Below, in pieces: positions 10,650 through 21,459 of a stretch of DNA of 64,000 bases (position 1 is its first letter; each line of letters begins with the position of its first letter). The DNA comes from Bryopsis sp. KO-2023 (lineage: Eukaryota > Chlorophyta > Ulvophyceae > Bryopsidales > Bryopsidaceae). The stretch spans positions 7,874,001 through 7,938,000 of the forward strand of contig BSYQ01000003.1 in assembly GCA_030272585.1 (NCBI GenBank), in the 5' to 3' direction. The notes below the pieces were generated by a model. The model was not told the origin of the DNA. It saw only the letters and a program-made list of their open reading frames with translations, and did no database searches. The translations under genes were made by a program, and so were the position numbers.

Positions 10650-13600
10650 TTAGGCTGTCGGCGGCGGCGGTGGTGGTGGTGGTGGCGGTCCTCCCTGACC
10701 TCCGCGACAGTGCTCCGGCGGCTCTCCTCCTGCTGCTGGATCGTCTGGACCTTCGTCTTCTCGGGGCCGCTTGGCTGCGCTGCCTCTCTCCAGGGGGATC
10801 TCGTCAGGGAACGGCCGACGGAGCTCGGGGTATCGCCCCCACATCTCCGCCGTTAGCGTGCGCCAGTATGCCGTCGTCGGGAAGTTTCGGGCTTCTGCTT
10901 CGCATCGCCAGCAGCGATTTTGGAAAACCTCGTCGGCGGTGATGCCAGGGCGATACTCCGGGATCCATGAAAGGTCCGCCGCCGGGATGTCCCCCAGCGT
11001 GAGTTCGCGTCCGCGGCAGAAGAGGTCGGGGCGCCGCAAGGCCACGAGGATGGCCAACACATCCTTCGCACAAGCTTTCCAGGATTTCCCAAAGCGATCC
11101 CTCGAGCAGTGTCTGTGATGCCCGGGTGTATTGGCAAACTTACAGGCGGTTGGGATGTACGCGTTGGAGCCGGGCGGTTTTGAACAACGGCTGCAACGCG
11201 TACCCATCCCTGGAGTGCCGCCGCCGCTGCTCTGGCCGTGCTGTCCCTTTCCATCACCCGGTGCTGTTGCGTCCGTGGGCCCTTCGTCCTCGCCAGTCTC
11301 CGTATCCGTTCCCGAAAAATCCAAGACGGCCTTCTTGAGCTTCCCTTTTCCTGAGGCGAGTCGAGTGGTTGGGCCCTTCCTTGGCGCTCCTCCCTTCGAT
11401 GCTGGAGTCCCGCTTTGGCTTAATCCCGGGGTAGTTCCTGTGGGGGTTCCTGCTCCAAAGGTGAATGGGGCCTGGACATTCTGGAACATCTGGAAGGGGC
11501 GTGGTGGCCGAGGTCCTGCCATGGGTGGAGCTGGTGGTCTGATTGGCCCTGGTGGCAACAAGACGAGTTGGGAGGCTGGAGGCACTTCCTCCGTCGTTGG
11601 GGGTTCAGCTGGTGGATCCTGGGATCCTACTTGCTCCGCTTGGTGGGCAAATGAAACTGGATCAGGTTCCTCCACACGAGGCTGTGACACCGTCTCCTCC
11701 CATCCTCTCCGGTAGTGCATCCCAGGCAGCGGCTGGTGTCCCGCCAACGATCGATCTCTTTCCTCCCTCTGCACCTCCGCCCATTCCTGAGCCGACAGTG
11801 GCTGTGGATGTGGTGGGCTTCCTGGGATCACATCAGCTGGAGCTGGGGGTTCATCCTCTGGTGTTGTTGGCTGCTCCTCCCCCACTTTCTCCCCAGTCCC
11901 TGCTTCACTCCCAACCAATCCTGAGCCTTCCCCCACTGTGGTTTCCTCATGCTGCCCCCCTCCTGTGGCTGCTGTTGCTGCTGTGGCTGCTGTTGCTGCT
12001 GTGGCTGCTGTTGCTGCTGTTGATCCCTCCAGACCTCCTTGTCCAGGCTGATGGAGTGGCTGTTCTCCTGTTAATGTTGCTGTAGCTTCCTCCAAGTCTT
12101 CTGGACCCAACTGAGGAGGTGGCTTTCCTCCTTCCCCAATGTCCCCAGCCTTGAGGCTTTTCACCGTTTTCTTTCGTGGGTGGCTGCTTCGGGGGTGTAG
12201 CGATCCTTTTTCCTTCCCCGTCAGTTCCGCGATCCGATCCTTCTGGCGATCCAAGAGGTCCGCCATCTTCTTCATCCGCCTCCGTTGTTGCTCCCATTGG
12301 TTCCACGGCACCATGTCGCAGGTAGCCTGCGACCCCTGATCCCGCTGCTCTTCTTCGTCGGTTTGGGTGGCAACATTCTGGGTTTCCGGCTGGGTCATAT
12401 GGCTCGCAAGGATCGCCGCAAAGTACGCGGCCACTGCATCAATTTGCAGCTCCACCGGCAGATTTCGGAAGGTGGCGGGGAGTTCTACTGGTGGAGGTTG
12501 TGATGGCCCGGCTGCTGGAAAAGCGATCTCCACCATGGGCTCGCTGACCAACTCCTCCACTGTCTCCTCCTCCTGCAATCCATATTCCGCCTCCAAATCT
12601 GCTGTATCGAGGCTGCCGGATTCAGCCATGGGTGTGTCGTCATTTCCTTGCCCTGGTTGATTTCCGCCACCCCTTTGCGATGATCCACTGCCCCCTCGCT
12701 CTGGCTGATCGCCGCTACCCTCACGTGCGCCACCGATTGGCCCTACTCCGCCTCCGCCACTACTCAACACGCCACATATAATGGCCAGGAAACATACGAA
12801 TCGGAACATGGTCGCTGGGCTCTCGAAAAGTGCAAATTCGTCTAACAATTCGCCGCCGCTGTTGGGTTTTTCTGCACTTCCGCCACGAGACTCCTCCACG
12901 TCCGTCCTCTCAATGAGGCGACACTGTACCCTGTCCACAGTCCATGCATCCCTTGGGGTCTGACCCACCTTTACCAAATCCCCACGTAATTCCTGGACCA
13001 TCCATGGCCCCTGATTAAATTCCATCTCCTTGGGGTGGTAGGGGAACCGAATTGAGCACAACATCACCATGTCCCCTACTTGCAGTTCTGCTGGAGCTTT
13101 ACCCCGCCTGATCGTCTCCCAAAGGTGCCCCAGCTGCTGTTTGACCCTTGCTTTCTGCAAGGCTCTGGCAAGACTCCCCTCCTGAGCTTTCCTCTCCTCA
13201 TTCATAAACCTCAGGGTGACCTGGCGCTGCAGCTCCACTGCATCTGCCCGGCGTAACTCCCCTCGCAATTCTGCTAAGCGTTCATTTCGTTTGGTTTTGG
13301 TGGAAAACTCCCGGAAAAACAATGCCTTGGCGGGGCTGAGTCCGGTGGAGGTGTGTTCCCTGGTGTTGATAGCATAAATCACCTCCTGCAGTTTCTCCGG
13401 CCATTGGGGCGTGATCCCGCCGCCACACTCCCTCCGCAATAGTTGTTGTATCTCCCGGTTCATTCTTTCGACCAGCCCATTGGTCTCCGGGTGGTATGGG
13501 CGTCCTTTCCTCAGCTGGACTCCCCACTGCTGTAGAAGTTCTGCCACCTCTCCTTCGAATTCACTCCCGTTGTCTGTGATGATGGAGGCGGGCGGTCCAT

Positions 13601-14159
13601 ATGGATGGAACACCGAGGCCTTCAGCCACGCCGCCACCGCAGAACTCCTCTTACTCGTTAATGCCCCGGCGATCGTCCACTTGGTGAAGTAGTCTACCAT
13701 GACTATCACATATTTTTCTCCCGTTCCGGTGGTGGGCAGGGTGATCAAGTCCATACCCAGTCTCTCCCAGGCTCTTAACGGTATATGCTGCCTTAATGGA
13801 TGTCGCTCCTTAGGCGCTTTCTGACTTCTTCTGCAGCTGTGGCACGTCTGCCACACTTGTTCTACCTCTTTCCTTATATATGGCCACCAGTATCTCTGCT
13901 GCACTTTCTGGCACAATCCTCTGCCGCCGATGTGCGCATTTTCTCTGTGGACTTTTCGGACCACAGTTGGCCTTTGCTCCTCTTTTGGCACCTCTAGCCA
14001 TTCTCCTTGTTTACTCAAGCACTTGAGTGGGTGTAGATCTCCTCCCACCCATCGATATCTCTGACCCCTTTTTCGCACCCTCGCTTTTGCTTGTTTCTCA
14101 GCGGGTAATGCCGTTGTTTTCAAGAATTCCATCAGTTCCGCATCCGCCCATGGATCCAT
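10650..14159 (-). CDS. Element B integrase with a long C-terminal extension
   Basis: The start chosen is the ATG at 14159. Residues 1-430 are a gypsy integrase: HHCC zinc domain, core with DLITL, TDNG and the Glu in NGLVERMNRE, then a GPY/F-like module. About 740 residues unknown in ordinary integrases follow: a hydrophobic stretch starting MFRFVCFLAIICGVL (ATG at 12809), an acidic and Gly/Pro-rich linker with an Ala-Ala-Thr run, and a Cys/His domain (C-x2-C-x13-C-x7-H-H-x-H-C, later C-x2-C; about 10800-11205). It ends in a polyproline run. This is the intact form of A's broken gene; the tail's function is unknown. Confidence 0.88.
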   Translation of the reverse strand: MDPWADAELMEFLKTTALPAEKQAKARVRKRGQRYRWVGGDLHPLKCLSKQGEWLEVPKEEQRPTVVRKVHRENAHIGGRGLCQKVQQRYWWPYIRKEVEQVWQTCHSCRRSQKAPKERHPLRQHIPLRAWERLGMDLITLPTTGTGEKYVIVMVDYFTKWTIAGALTSKRSSAVAAWLKASVFHPYGPPASIITDNGSEFEGEVAELLQQWGVQLRKGRPYHPETNGLVERMNREIQQLLRRECGGGITPQWPEKLQEVIYAINTREHTSTGLSPAKALFFREFSTKTKRNERLAELRGELRRADAVELQRQVTLRFMNEERKAQEGSLARALQKARVKQQLGHLWETIRRGKAPAELQVGDMVMLCSIRFPYHPKEMEFNQGPWMVQELRGDLVKVGQTPRDAWTVDRVQCRLIERTDVEESRGGSAEKPNSGGELLDEFALFESPATMFRFVCFLAIICGVLSSGGGGVGPIGGAREGSGDQPERGGSGSSQRGGGNQPGQGNDDTPMAESGSLDTADLEAEYGLQEEETVEELVSEPMVEIAFPAAGPSQPPPVELPATFRNLPVELQIDAVAAYFAAILASHMTQPETQNVATQTDEEEQRDQGSQATCDMVPWNQWEQQRRRMKKMADLLDRQKDRIAELTGKEKGSLHPRSSHPRKKTVKSLKAGDIGEGGKPPPQLGPEDLEEATATLTGEQPLHQPGQGGLEGSTAATAATAATAATAATAATGGGQHEETTVGEGSGLVGSEAGTGEKVGEEQPTTPEDEPPAPADVIPGSPPHPQPLSAQEWAEVQREERDRSLAGHQPLPGMHYRRGWEETVSQPRVEEPDPVSFAHQAEQVGSQDPPAEPPTTEEVPPASQLVLLPPGPIRPPAPPMAGPRPPRPFQMFQNVQAPFTFGAGTPTGTTPGLSQSGTPASKGGAPRKGPTTRLASGKGKLKKAVLDFSGTDTETGEDEGPTDATAPGDGKGQHGQSSGGGTPGMGTRCSRCSKPPGSNAYIPTACKFANTPGHHRHCSRDRFGKSWKACAKDVLAILVALRRPDLFCRGRELTLGDIPAADLSWIPEYRPGITADEVFQNRCWRCEAEARNFPTTAYWRTLTAEMWGRYPELRRPFPDEIPLERGSAAKRPREDEGPDDPAAGGEPPEHCRGGQGGPPPPPPPPPPTA

Positions 14160-14345
14160 TCTCCTTTGACCTCCTCCTTTGATCACGGCAGCAACTGTGG
14201 CAAATCACGAAGTCCGAACGGTAACGGTGTTCCACGCTACTTTTTCGGGGTTCGTGTGGCCTTGCCTTCAGTCTAGAAGTACCCCCATTGGACCAACAAT
14301 GGTTCCTCTTTTTCCAGCCATGATCTTGAGATCCCCGGAAGATCC

Positions 14346-16184
14346 TTATGGACGAAGTGCTGTGGATCCACTGACTATCGGATGATCCAGTGGAACTGGA
14401 AGCCTGGTCAGTGCATCCGCATTCGCATTGCTTTTTCCAGCGCGGAACTCAATCCTGAAATCAAACTCCTGTAGGCGGAGTGCCCACCTCATCAGTTTTC
14501 CCGTCAGTTTAGTACCTGTCATCAACCACTGTAATGCCCGCTGGTCTGTCTGCAGCACAAATTCTGTGCCATAGATGTATGGCCTGAATAGGGTGCAAGC
14601 CCATACCACTGCCAGGCACTCCCCCTCCACTACCGAATAGTTCTTCTCCGCTGGGTTGAGTCTTTTGCTGGCATAGGCTACCACATGCTCTCTCCCTTGC
14701 TCATCCTTCTGGCAGAGTACTGCCCCCACAGCCTGGCTGCTCCAGTCTGTCTGCAGAGTGTATGGTAGGTGTGGCTGTGGTGGAGCCAGGACTGGTTGAT
14801 CGGTTATGCTTTTCTTCAGCCTCTCAAATGCTTGTTGTTGTCGTTCCCTCCATTCAAATGGCACATCCTTCTTCAACAACTCCGTCAGAGGTGCAGCGAT
14901 CCTTGCATAGTCGCGCACAAATCTCCTGTAGTAAGAAGTAAGGCCAAGGAAGGACCTCAGAGTAGACACATCCACCGGTGGCTCCTGCAGCTCCACTGTG
15001 GCTACCTTCTTCGGATTCATCTTGATTTCCCCTTTTCCCACGATGTGGCCCAAGTAGAGTAGCTCCTCAAACCCGAAGTCCGATTTCCTCGGGCTGATCC
15101 TCAGGTTGGCCTCCTTCAGCCGCTGCAGCACCTCTGCCAAGATCTCCTGATGCTTTTCCCAAGTCTCCGCATAGATGATGATATCATCCAAATACACGAT
15201 CACCCCCTTCCACAGCATAGGTCCCAGTACCTCGTTCATCATCCTTTGGAATGTCGCTGGGGCGTTACTGAGCCCGAAGGGCATCACCACGAACTCATAC
15301 AGCCCCTCCTGTGTGATGAAGGCCGTTTTCTCCGCGGAGGCAGTGCTCATCCTGACCTGCCAATACCCTGATCTCAAATCCAAAGCGGTGAAGAACTTGG
15401 CCTCCGAGAACTGGTTGATCGCATCCTCTATCCTCGGGAGAGGAAAGCTATCTCGGGTGGTCACCTTGTTGAGCTTGCGGTAATCAACACAGAACCGCAC
15501 CGACCCATCTGGCTTTGGAACCAAGACGATCGGTGAGGCCCACGGGGACTTTGACTTCCGCACCACTCCATCCAGGAGCATCCTCGCCACCTCCGATTTG
15601 ACTACCTGGTTCTCCGCAAAACTGAACCGGTAGGGATTCTGCCTGATGGGGGGATGATCTCCGGTGGGGATCTCGTGGTATAAAATGTTGGTTTGCCCGA
15701 CTTGATCCGAGGACCAAGCACAGGCATCGGGGTACTGCTGCAGAAGCTCCAGCAGCTCTTTTCTTTGGTGGGGGGTAAGATGGGGACTAATTTTCAGTTC
15801 TTCCAGTTTTTCTCTAAGTGACACCTTTTTCTCTTCCCTTTCCTTTTCTGTGGCAAACGTTTTATTTTCTACATCAGAAGTCCCAAGGGGAACCACCCCT
15901 GCCCAAATCTGATTTTCCTGCAGCTGAACTGCTGCCTGTCCCATTTCCCTCAACCCAAACCTTTCTTTTCTTTCTCCTTTTTCTTTTCTTTCCTCTTCTT
16001 TTTCTGTTTCTTTGGCTTTCCTTTCCCTTGAATTTTCTTTTCCCTTTTTTTCTTTTTCTTCTCCCATTCCCTCCCTCATAAGGATTTCTGCCTCCACTGT
16101 TCTGCTGTGGTTTAAGCATTGCATGGCCCATGAGTCCGGCCACAGACTCCTGGCCCTTTCTACTTCTTCCGTTTGGCGTTGCAT
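14346..16184 (-). CDS. pol: Element B pol: reverse transcriptase and RNase H (612 aa)
   Basis: It is nearly identical to A's pol. ATG at 16184; reverse transcriptase with VDYRKLN, GYWQ, PFGLSNAP and YLDD; RNase H with TDWSSQAVGAV and a closing ADALTRLP. About 190 bases separate its stop from the integrase ATG, so integrase is not fused to it. No frameshift or stop is seen. Confidence 0.95.
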   Translation of the reverse strand: MQRQTEEVERARSLWPDSWAMQCLNHSRTVEAEILMREGMGEEKEKKGKENSRERKAKETEKEEERKEKGERKERFGLREMGQAAVQLQENQIWAGVVPLGTSDVENKTFATEKEREEKKVSLREKLEELKISPHLTPHQRKELLELLQQYPDACAWSSDQVGQTNILYHEIPTGDHPPIRQNPYRFSFAENQVVKSEVARMLLDGVVRKSKSPWASPIVLVPKPDGSVRFCVDYRKLNKVTTRDSFPLPRIEDAINQFSEAKFFTALDLRSGYWQVRMSTASAEKTAFITQEGLYEFVVMPFGLSNAPATFQRMMNEVLGPMLWKGVIVYLDDIIIYAETWEKHQEILAEVLQRLKEANLRISPRKSDFGFEELLYLGHIVGKGEIKMNPKKVATVELQEPPVDVSTLRSFLGLTSYYRRFVRDYARIAAPLTELLKKDVPFEWRERQQQAFERLKKSITDQPVLAPPQPHLPYTLQTDWSSQAVGAVLCQKDEQGREHVVAYASKRLNPAEKNYSVVEGECLAVVWACTLFRPYIYGTEFVLQTDQRALQWLMTGTKLTGKLMRWALRLQEFDFRIEFRAGKSNANADALTRLPVPLDHPIVSGSTALRP

Positions 16185-16357
16185 TCTCGCTTCCTGCTCC
16201 TTGATCCTCCTGCCTGCTCGACGCCATTGTTCTCGTTTACCCGCACGCTTGCCACGCCGCCCTCTTCCCCTTTTCCCTTTATTCCCCTTTGTGGGACCGA
16301 ACCACCTCCGCCACCCCTTCAGGTGTCGCCGAAGAAGGACGTCGGTGGCCGGCCCAC

Positions 16358-19300
16358 TTAAAAATCCGAGGAGTCGTAGCTCACCACCCTTGGTGGCTCA
16401 CTCCTCCCCTCCCCGCCAGCTGCGGCTGCTGTGGAGGTCCCCCCTCCAGTCTCGCCACCCTCCACTGGCCTCCACCTCTGGGCCTCCCTGCGGAAGTGCC
16501 CCAACATCTCCTCCGACTCCTCCCTCTGTGCGCTCGTCACGGCGTCGCACCTTCGGAAATACTCCCTTGTGATCGCATCCCTTTTTCTCGGCTCTCCCTC
16601 ACATCGCAACCTTTCGTCGTGGATCTTTTTGAACTCCCTCTTTGTGCTCCCATGGCGCCTCCCCCTGGTGTCCAGTATTTCTGCCTCCTGGTGATACAGA
16701 TGTGTGGCCGCCGCCTCACTCATCCCCTTTCCCCGCCGAATAGCGCAGCACTCCTGCAGCACTGCCTTCTGGCGCTTGGTGACCCACAGAGGAGGGGGTT
16801 GAGGAACGTAGAGGTAGGGCTGGATAAACCCATCTGGTCGGCGTTCCCCTGGTGGCGTTTGGCTCGTCATTGAATCCTGCTGTGGCTGCTTTCCAGTGGG
16901 GGCTGCTGGCGGTTCTGGGGCGGCGCTCGTTTCTTCGATCGATCGGAGGGTTTGGTAAACTGCGACGACTGCAGCACTCTCAGGCGTCGTTGTGTGAAGG
17001 AACTCGATGGGTACGTGACCTACTCGCCGTCCTGCCACACACGGAGTGAGCCGCTTGAAACCAAAGTGGATCTCTGTACCGGTATCCACCAACCACGGGG
17101 TCCCAATGATCAGGGATAGATGTTCGTTCTCCACTACATGGCACGGTACGATCTGTCTGCATTGTCCAAGGGCGATGGGCAGGGCAGGGATGTACCCCAG
17201 AGCTTGCCTAGTCTCGCCATTGCAATCCCTGTACCTCCCCTTCGGTGCCTCCATCAGGTGGGTCAACCCTGTCCGTGCTAGGAGTTGGGCCGATATCACA
17301 CAAGCACTCGCCCCCGTATCAATGATGGCCCCTGGTACCTTGGTCTCCATGATCTTGGCTGTGGCGGTGGTGACTGCATATGGGCTGGGCTTGCCCACTC
17401 CCTCCACAGTAGTGATTGCAGGTACTTTAGCCATGGGCACCCTCAGTGCCTTCAACCATGCATCGATCAACTCCGGGTGGTGCTGGCACAGACTCGCCAC
17501 TGGAACCTCCGTCATCAGACCCTCCACAAACTTTTTGGCTTCTGTTGCGGTAAACATTTTCTTCTCCTTTGGCTCTCCCGCCGTCTTTTTCCCCATTTTC
17601 TTTTTCTTGGTCATGGTATTCCGTGGAGACGGTGGCCGCATGGGTGGTGGGAACATCGGTGGTAACATAACTGGTCTCGATCCTTGTGGCTCATCTTGTG
17701 GCTTCGGCACATCTTCTGGTTCAGGCACAGACTTTGTCTTCTCCTCCTGCTGTGGGGGTTCTGGTTCCTCCTTTGGTTCTTCCATCACAACTTCCTCCCC
17801 AGCATCTGCTCGAGGTTCCGAAGGTATTGGGCTCGTGTCCATGGGGGTTCCTCCACTGCCTCCCTGGTCCCCGTCCAAGCCTCCGTGGTCAATATCCATT
17901 TCAGAGTACCAGATTGGTGCCAGATCCTCCTCGGGTCCTTCTGTGGTGGTTGCCCCAGGGTCCGTTTGCTCAAAGTCCATCACCAGGTGGTCCCCCATTT
18001 CCGCCTGGAAGAAGTTTAAATGTTCAGGACACTGGCTGGCATAATGGCCAAGGCGCGAGCAGTGCCAACATCTGACTTTGTTCACATCATAACGCCCTCC
18101 TCCCCAGCCTCTTCCTCCATTGCCATTGTTCCGAGTCCCCCGTCCTCTGCCTCCTCCATTTCCCCAGCCATTGCCTCTGTAGGCCCCTTGCCCTCTGCCT
18201 CCATTGATTGGCACTTGGTTTGCTCCGGTACCCCCAGTGTTTCCATAGTTCCCTCCTCCTGGCTCTGGCACATTAGGCTGTCTCACATCCGCCACCATTC
18301 CGGATAGAGTGGAGATCATACTTTTGAGTTCGCCAAACTGCTGCCCGGAGGTTCTCACATGCTGCTCCACTCCTCTGAGCCGCGAGTCCGTAGTGGTTTG
18401 GTGTTCGCGCACCTCCTTCCTCAAATTCTCGATTTGTTCGTTCACCCGCTGATCCATAATATTTACTTCCGCCAGGACTGGCTCCATCACTGCTTGGTCC
18501 TGCAGTTCCTCCAGTGTGTTGATCGTTGTCTTCCGCTTTGGCCCCGGCCGCACTTGTCTTTCTTCGATCTGTCTGGCTCTTGCCACGGCTTCATCCAGGG
18601 TATCCCCTGTAAAACCCAGCAGGATGGGGGCAAGATCCTCCCGCACTCCATTCTTAAACAATTGCAGTAGAAGTTCGTCAGCCACGGCTGGACTGCCTGG
18701 GGCTCGACTCGCATTGAGTTGTTGCTGCATCTGGGAGAGTGCCGAAGCGTATTCCCCCACAGTTTCGTCATTCTTTTGTTTTCGTTCCAAGATACGGGCC
18801 ACCAACGTCGCTGGCGCCACTCCAAACCTTGCCAACATGCCCATTTGTAACTCCTGCCATGTCCTTTCTGGGTTCGGTAGCCCTCCCACATGTGTAGGGT
18901 GTCTGGCCGTCCAATTGTCCACCCATGATCGCGCTTTCCCCGTCGTATACAGGACGAGTCTCTCAATTCTCTGGTCCTCATGGTCCGGCACCGCTGGTGG
19001 TACACTCCACCCTGAGCCTGTGGCGAGAATCTCGTATGACCGTATCCAGGTGGCCACATCTTCCTTCTCTGCCCCAGTGAAGGCTGTTAACTGACTGTTG
19101 ATCAGCCTGTTTGGAGGTCCTCTGGGGTGGGCCATAGCACCGACTCCGCCTGGTGGGTGTGGTGGAGGAGGTGGTGGAGGAGGTGGTGGAGGGACTGGTG
19201 GTGGACCAGGTGGTACAGGTGGAACGGGTGGAGGAACAGGTGGGACTGGTGGTTGGAGATAGGGAAGTCCAACCTCAAAGGCAAATGGGTTCAGCGGGGG

Positions 19301-21424
19301 CTGGTCCGGTAACGGTTCTTCTTCAGCACTGGAGGATGATCCACTCTCGCCTTCTTCTTCGTCAAAGGCAAAAAATGGGTTCAGCGGGGGCTGATCTGGG
19401 GGTAACGATCCTTCCTCGGCACTGGAGGTCGACTCTTTTTCTCCTTCTCCGTCGTGGGACTCTTCCTCGTCTGAAGTGGTACTCGATGGCTCAGAAGGGT
19501 CCTCTGGAAACCCCGGCTCGATACGATAGGCTCTTCCTTCCGCCCAACTAGCGGCGCTGTAGTACTCAGTTCCTCCGCCTGATCCCACTCCGTTGGTCTC
19601 TCCGCTACTCCCTGGAACGGCCGCACTTCCTCCTTCCTCAACTGGTTCAACACCGGCTTCCTCGTGGTCAGTGGTTCCAACAAGATCTCCTTCAGAGGCT
19701 CTTTCTTCAACAGGTTCGACTCCGACTTCTTCCACAACAACCTCGGCTTCCTCTTGGTCAGTGGTTCCAACAAGATCTCCTTCAGAGGCTCCTTCTTCAA
19801 CAGGTTCGACTCCGACTTCTTCCACAACAACCTCGGCTTCCTCTTGGTCAGTGGTTCCAACAAGATCTCCTTCAGAGGCTCCTTCTTCAACAGGTTCGAC
19901 TCCGACTTCTTCCACAACAACCTCGGCTACCTCTTGCTCAGTGGTTCCAACAAGATCTCCTTCAGAGGCTCCTTCTTCAACAGGTTCGACTCCGACTTCT
20001 TCTACAACAACCTCGGCTTCCTCTTGGTCAGTGGTTCCAACAAGATCTCCTTCAGAGGCTCCTTCTTCACTAGGTTCGACCCCGACTTCTTCCACAACAA
20101 CCTCGGCTTCCTCTTGGTCAGTGGTTCCAACAAGATCTCCTTCAGAGGCTCCTTCTTCAACAGGTTCGACTCCGACTTCTTCCACAACAACCTCGGCTTC
20201 CTCTTGGTCAGTGGTTCCAACAAGATCTCCTTCAGAGGCTCCTTCTTCAACAGGTTCGACTCCGACTTCTTCCACAGCAACCTCGGCTTCCTCTTGGTCA
20301 GTGGTTCCAACAAGATCTCCTTCAGAGGCTCCCTCTTCAACAGGTTCGACTCCGACTTCTTCCACAACAACCTCGGCTTCCTCTTGGTCAGTGGTTCCAA
20401 CAAGATCTCCTTCAGAGGCTCCTTCTTCAACAGGTTCGACTCCGACTTCTTCCACAACAACCTCGGCTTCCTCTTGGTCAGTGGTTCCAACAAGATCTCC
20501 TTCAGAGGCTCCTTCTTCAACAGGTTCGACTCCGACTTCTTCCACAACAACCTCGGCTTCCTCTTGGTCAGTGGCTCCAACAAGATCTCCTTCAGAGGCT
20601 CCTTCTTCAACAGGTCCGACTCCGACTTCTTCTACAACAACCTCGGCTTCCCAATCACGGGGAGAGTCTTCGTGGCTCTCTCTTTCCTCGTCCTCAGACT
20701 CAACCCTGACCCACTCTCTCGCGCTGCCTTGCTCAGTCTCGTCGTGCACTGTCTCCGCGCCGCCACCAAGGCTCTCTTCACTGATCTCGCTGTCCGGTTT
20801 TTCCTCAGGTTCTCCAACTCCTCCAACTTCTCCTGCGCCGCCACTCAGATCTGGGGAATTTCTGCTTGCTGGGCGTGATCCCTCGGCGTCTCCCTCCGTT
20901 CTTTGGTGGTACTCGTCTTCAAGACCCTTGAGGAACTTCGTTTTCCACTGCTGCTCGGCTTTTTGCAGTTCCTCCGATACTCGTTCTTCCACTCGCTCTG
21001 TACCCAGCCGTGCTGCCTCGTGCTCTCCCCAGAACAGCCGTGAGACCTCGTGATCACGCGCTCTGTCTCGGGCTAGCTTGAAAAGACCAGATAAGTCGTT
21101 ACTGAACAGCTCACGAGTTTGTGAGTCCCCCTCTTCCTTGGTTAACAGGCCTGTGAGTACACTCTGATATATCCACCAAAAACTCTTCGCGCGGAAACGA
21201 TGGCACCACACAGCAACCCACTCGTCCTCAAATATGGCAGGTATGGGTCCGATAAACTCAGGGTGTATTGTCAGGGGTGGTCTATAAGCTACTTCCTCTG
21301 CAACCTGTTCCCGTTCCTGCCAATGGTATAGGCGCAGGCGAAAGCCAGCCGCCTTTAACTCCTGATCGTCCAGACTGCCTTCCTGCACGTTTTCCCAGAA
21401 TGTGTAGCACGCCTGCTGCAGCAC
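16358..21424 (-). CDS. gag: Element B gag and protease (one 1688-codon frame)
   Basis: This is the unbroken form of A's gag. The frame opens just after the primer-binding site, but the first in-frame ATG is at 19135 (MAHPRG), about 764 codons in. Order: an ATG-less N-terminal region with eleven 30-residue acidic repeats, polyproline, capsid-like region, Gly-rich stretch, CCHC knuckle, protease with IDTGAS, basic tail. At the site of A's nonsense codon it has CAG. The start given is a GTG with no independent support; translation may begin only at 19135. Confidence 0.8.
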   Translation of the reverse strand: MLQQACYTFWENVQEGSLDDQELKAAGFRLRLYHWQEREQVAEEVAYRPPLTIHPEFIGPIPAIFEDEWVAVWCHRFRAKSFWWIYQSVLTGLLTKEEGDSQTRELFSNDLSGLFKLARDRARDHEVSRLFWGEHEAARLGTERVEERVSEELQKAEQQWKTKFLKGLEDEYHQRTEGDAEGSRPASRNSPDLSGGAGEVGGVGEPEEKPDSEISEESLGGGAETVHDETEQGSAREWVRVESEDEERESHEDSPRDWEAEVVVEEVGVGPVEEGASEGDLVGATDQEEAEVVVEEVGVEPVEEGASEGDLVGTTDQEEAEVVVEEVGVEPVEEGASEGDLVGTTDQEEAEVVVEEVGVEPVEEGASEGDLVGTTDQEEAEVAVEEVGVEPVEEGASEGDLVGTTDQEEAEVVVEEVGVEPVEEGASEGDLVGTTDQEEAEVVVEEVGVEPSEEGASEGDLVGTTDQEEAEVVVEEVGVEPVEEGASEGDLVGTTEQEVAEVVVEEVGVEPVEEGASEGDLVGTTDQEEAEVVVEEVGVEPVEEGASEGDLVGTTDQEEAEVVVEEVGVEPVEERASEGDLVGTTDHEEAGVEPVEEGGSAAVPGSSGETNGVGSGGGTEYYSAASWAEGRAYRIEPGFPEDPSEPSSTTSDEEESHDGEGEKESTSSAEEGSLPPDQPPLNPFFAFDEEEGESGSSSSAEEEPLPDQPPLNPFAFEVGLPYLQPPVPPVPPPVPPVPPGPPPVPPPPPPPPPPPHPPGGVGAMAHPRGPPNRLINSQLTAFTGAEKEDVATWIRSYEILATGSGWSVPPAVPDHEDQRIERLVLYTTGKARSWVDNWTARHPTHVGGLPNPERTWQELQMGMLARFGVAPATLVARILERKQKNDETVGEYASALSQMQQQLNASRAPGSPAVADELLLQLFKNGVREDLAPILLGFTGDTLDEAVARARQIEERQVRPGPKRKTTINTLEELQDQAVMEPVLAEVNIMDQRVNEQIENLRKEVREHQTTTDSRLRGVEQHVRTSGQQFGELKSMISTLSGMVADVRQPNVPEPGGGNYGNTGGTGANQVPINGGRGQGAYRGNGWGNGGGRGRGTRNNGNGGRGWGGGRYDVNKVRCWHCSRLGHYASQCPEHLNFFQAEMGDHLVMDFEQTDPGATTTEGPEEDLAPIWYSEMDIDHGGLDGDQGGSGGTPMDTSPIPSEPRADAGEEVVMEEPKEEPEPPQQEEKTKSVPEPEDVPKPQDEPQGSRPVMLPPMFPPPMRPPSPRNTMTKKKKMGKKTAGEPKEKKMFTATEAKKFVEGLMTEVPVASLCQHHPELIDAWLKALRVPMAKVPAITTVEGVGKPSPYAVTTATAKIMETKVPGAIIDTGASACVISAQLLARTGLTHLMEAPKGRYRDCNGETRQALGYIPALPIALGQCRQIVPCHVVENEHLSLIIGTPWLVDTGTEIHFGFKRLTPCVAGRRVGHVPIEFLHTTTPESAAVVAVYQTLRSIEETSAAPEPPAAPTGKQPQQDSMTSQTPPGERRPDGFIQPYLYVPQPPPLWVTKRQKAVLQECCAIRRGKGMSEAAATHLYHQEAEILDTRGRRHGSTKREFKKIHDERLRCEGEPRKRDAITREYFRRCDAVTSAQREESEEMLGHFRREAQRWRPVEGGETGGGTSTAAAAGGEGRSEPPRVVSYDSSDF
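19655..20650 (-). repeat. 90-bp minisatellite inside element B gag (11 copies)
   Basis: It has the same unit and copy number as in A, but B units mostly read VGVEP with TTDQ where A units mostly read VEVEP with ATDQ. Both arrays end in the unit with TTDHEEAG. Each array looks homogenised within its own lineage. Confidence 0.93.
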
Positions 21425-21446
21425 AGCTCAAAAGTGTGCGCACCCT

Positions 21447-21459
21447 GGCTCCGAAACCA
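21447..21459 (-). other. Element B primer-binding site
   Basis: The minus strand reads TGGTTTCGGAGCC directly after the 5' LTR, identical to A. Confidence 0.75.
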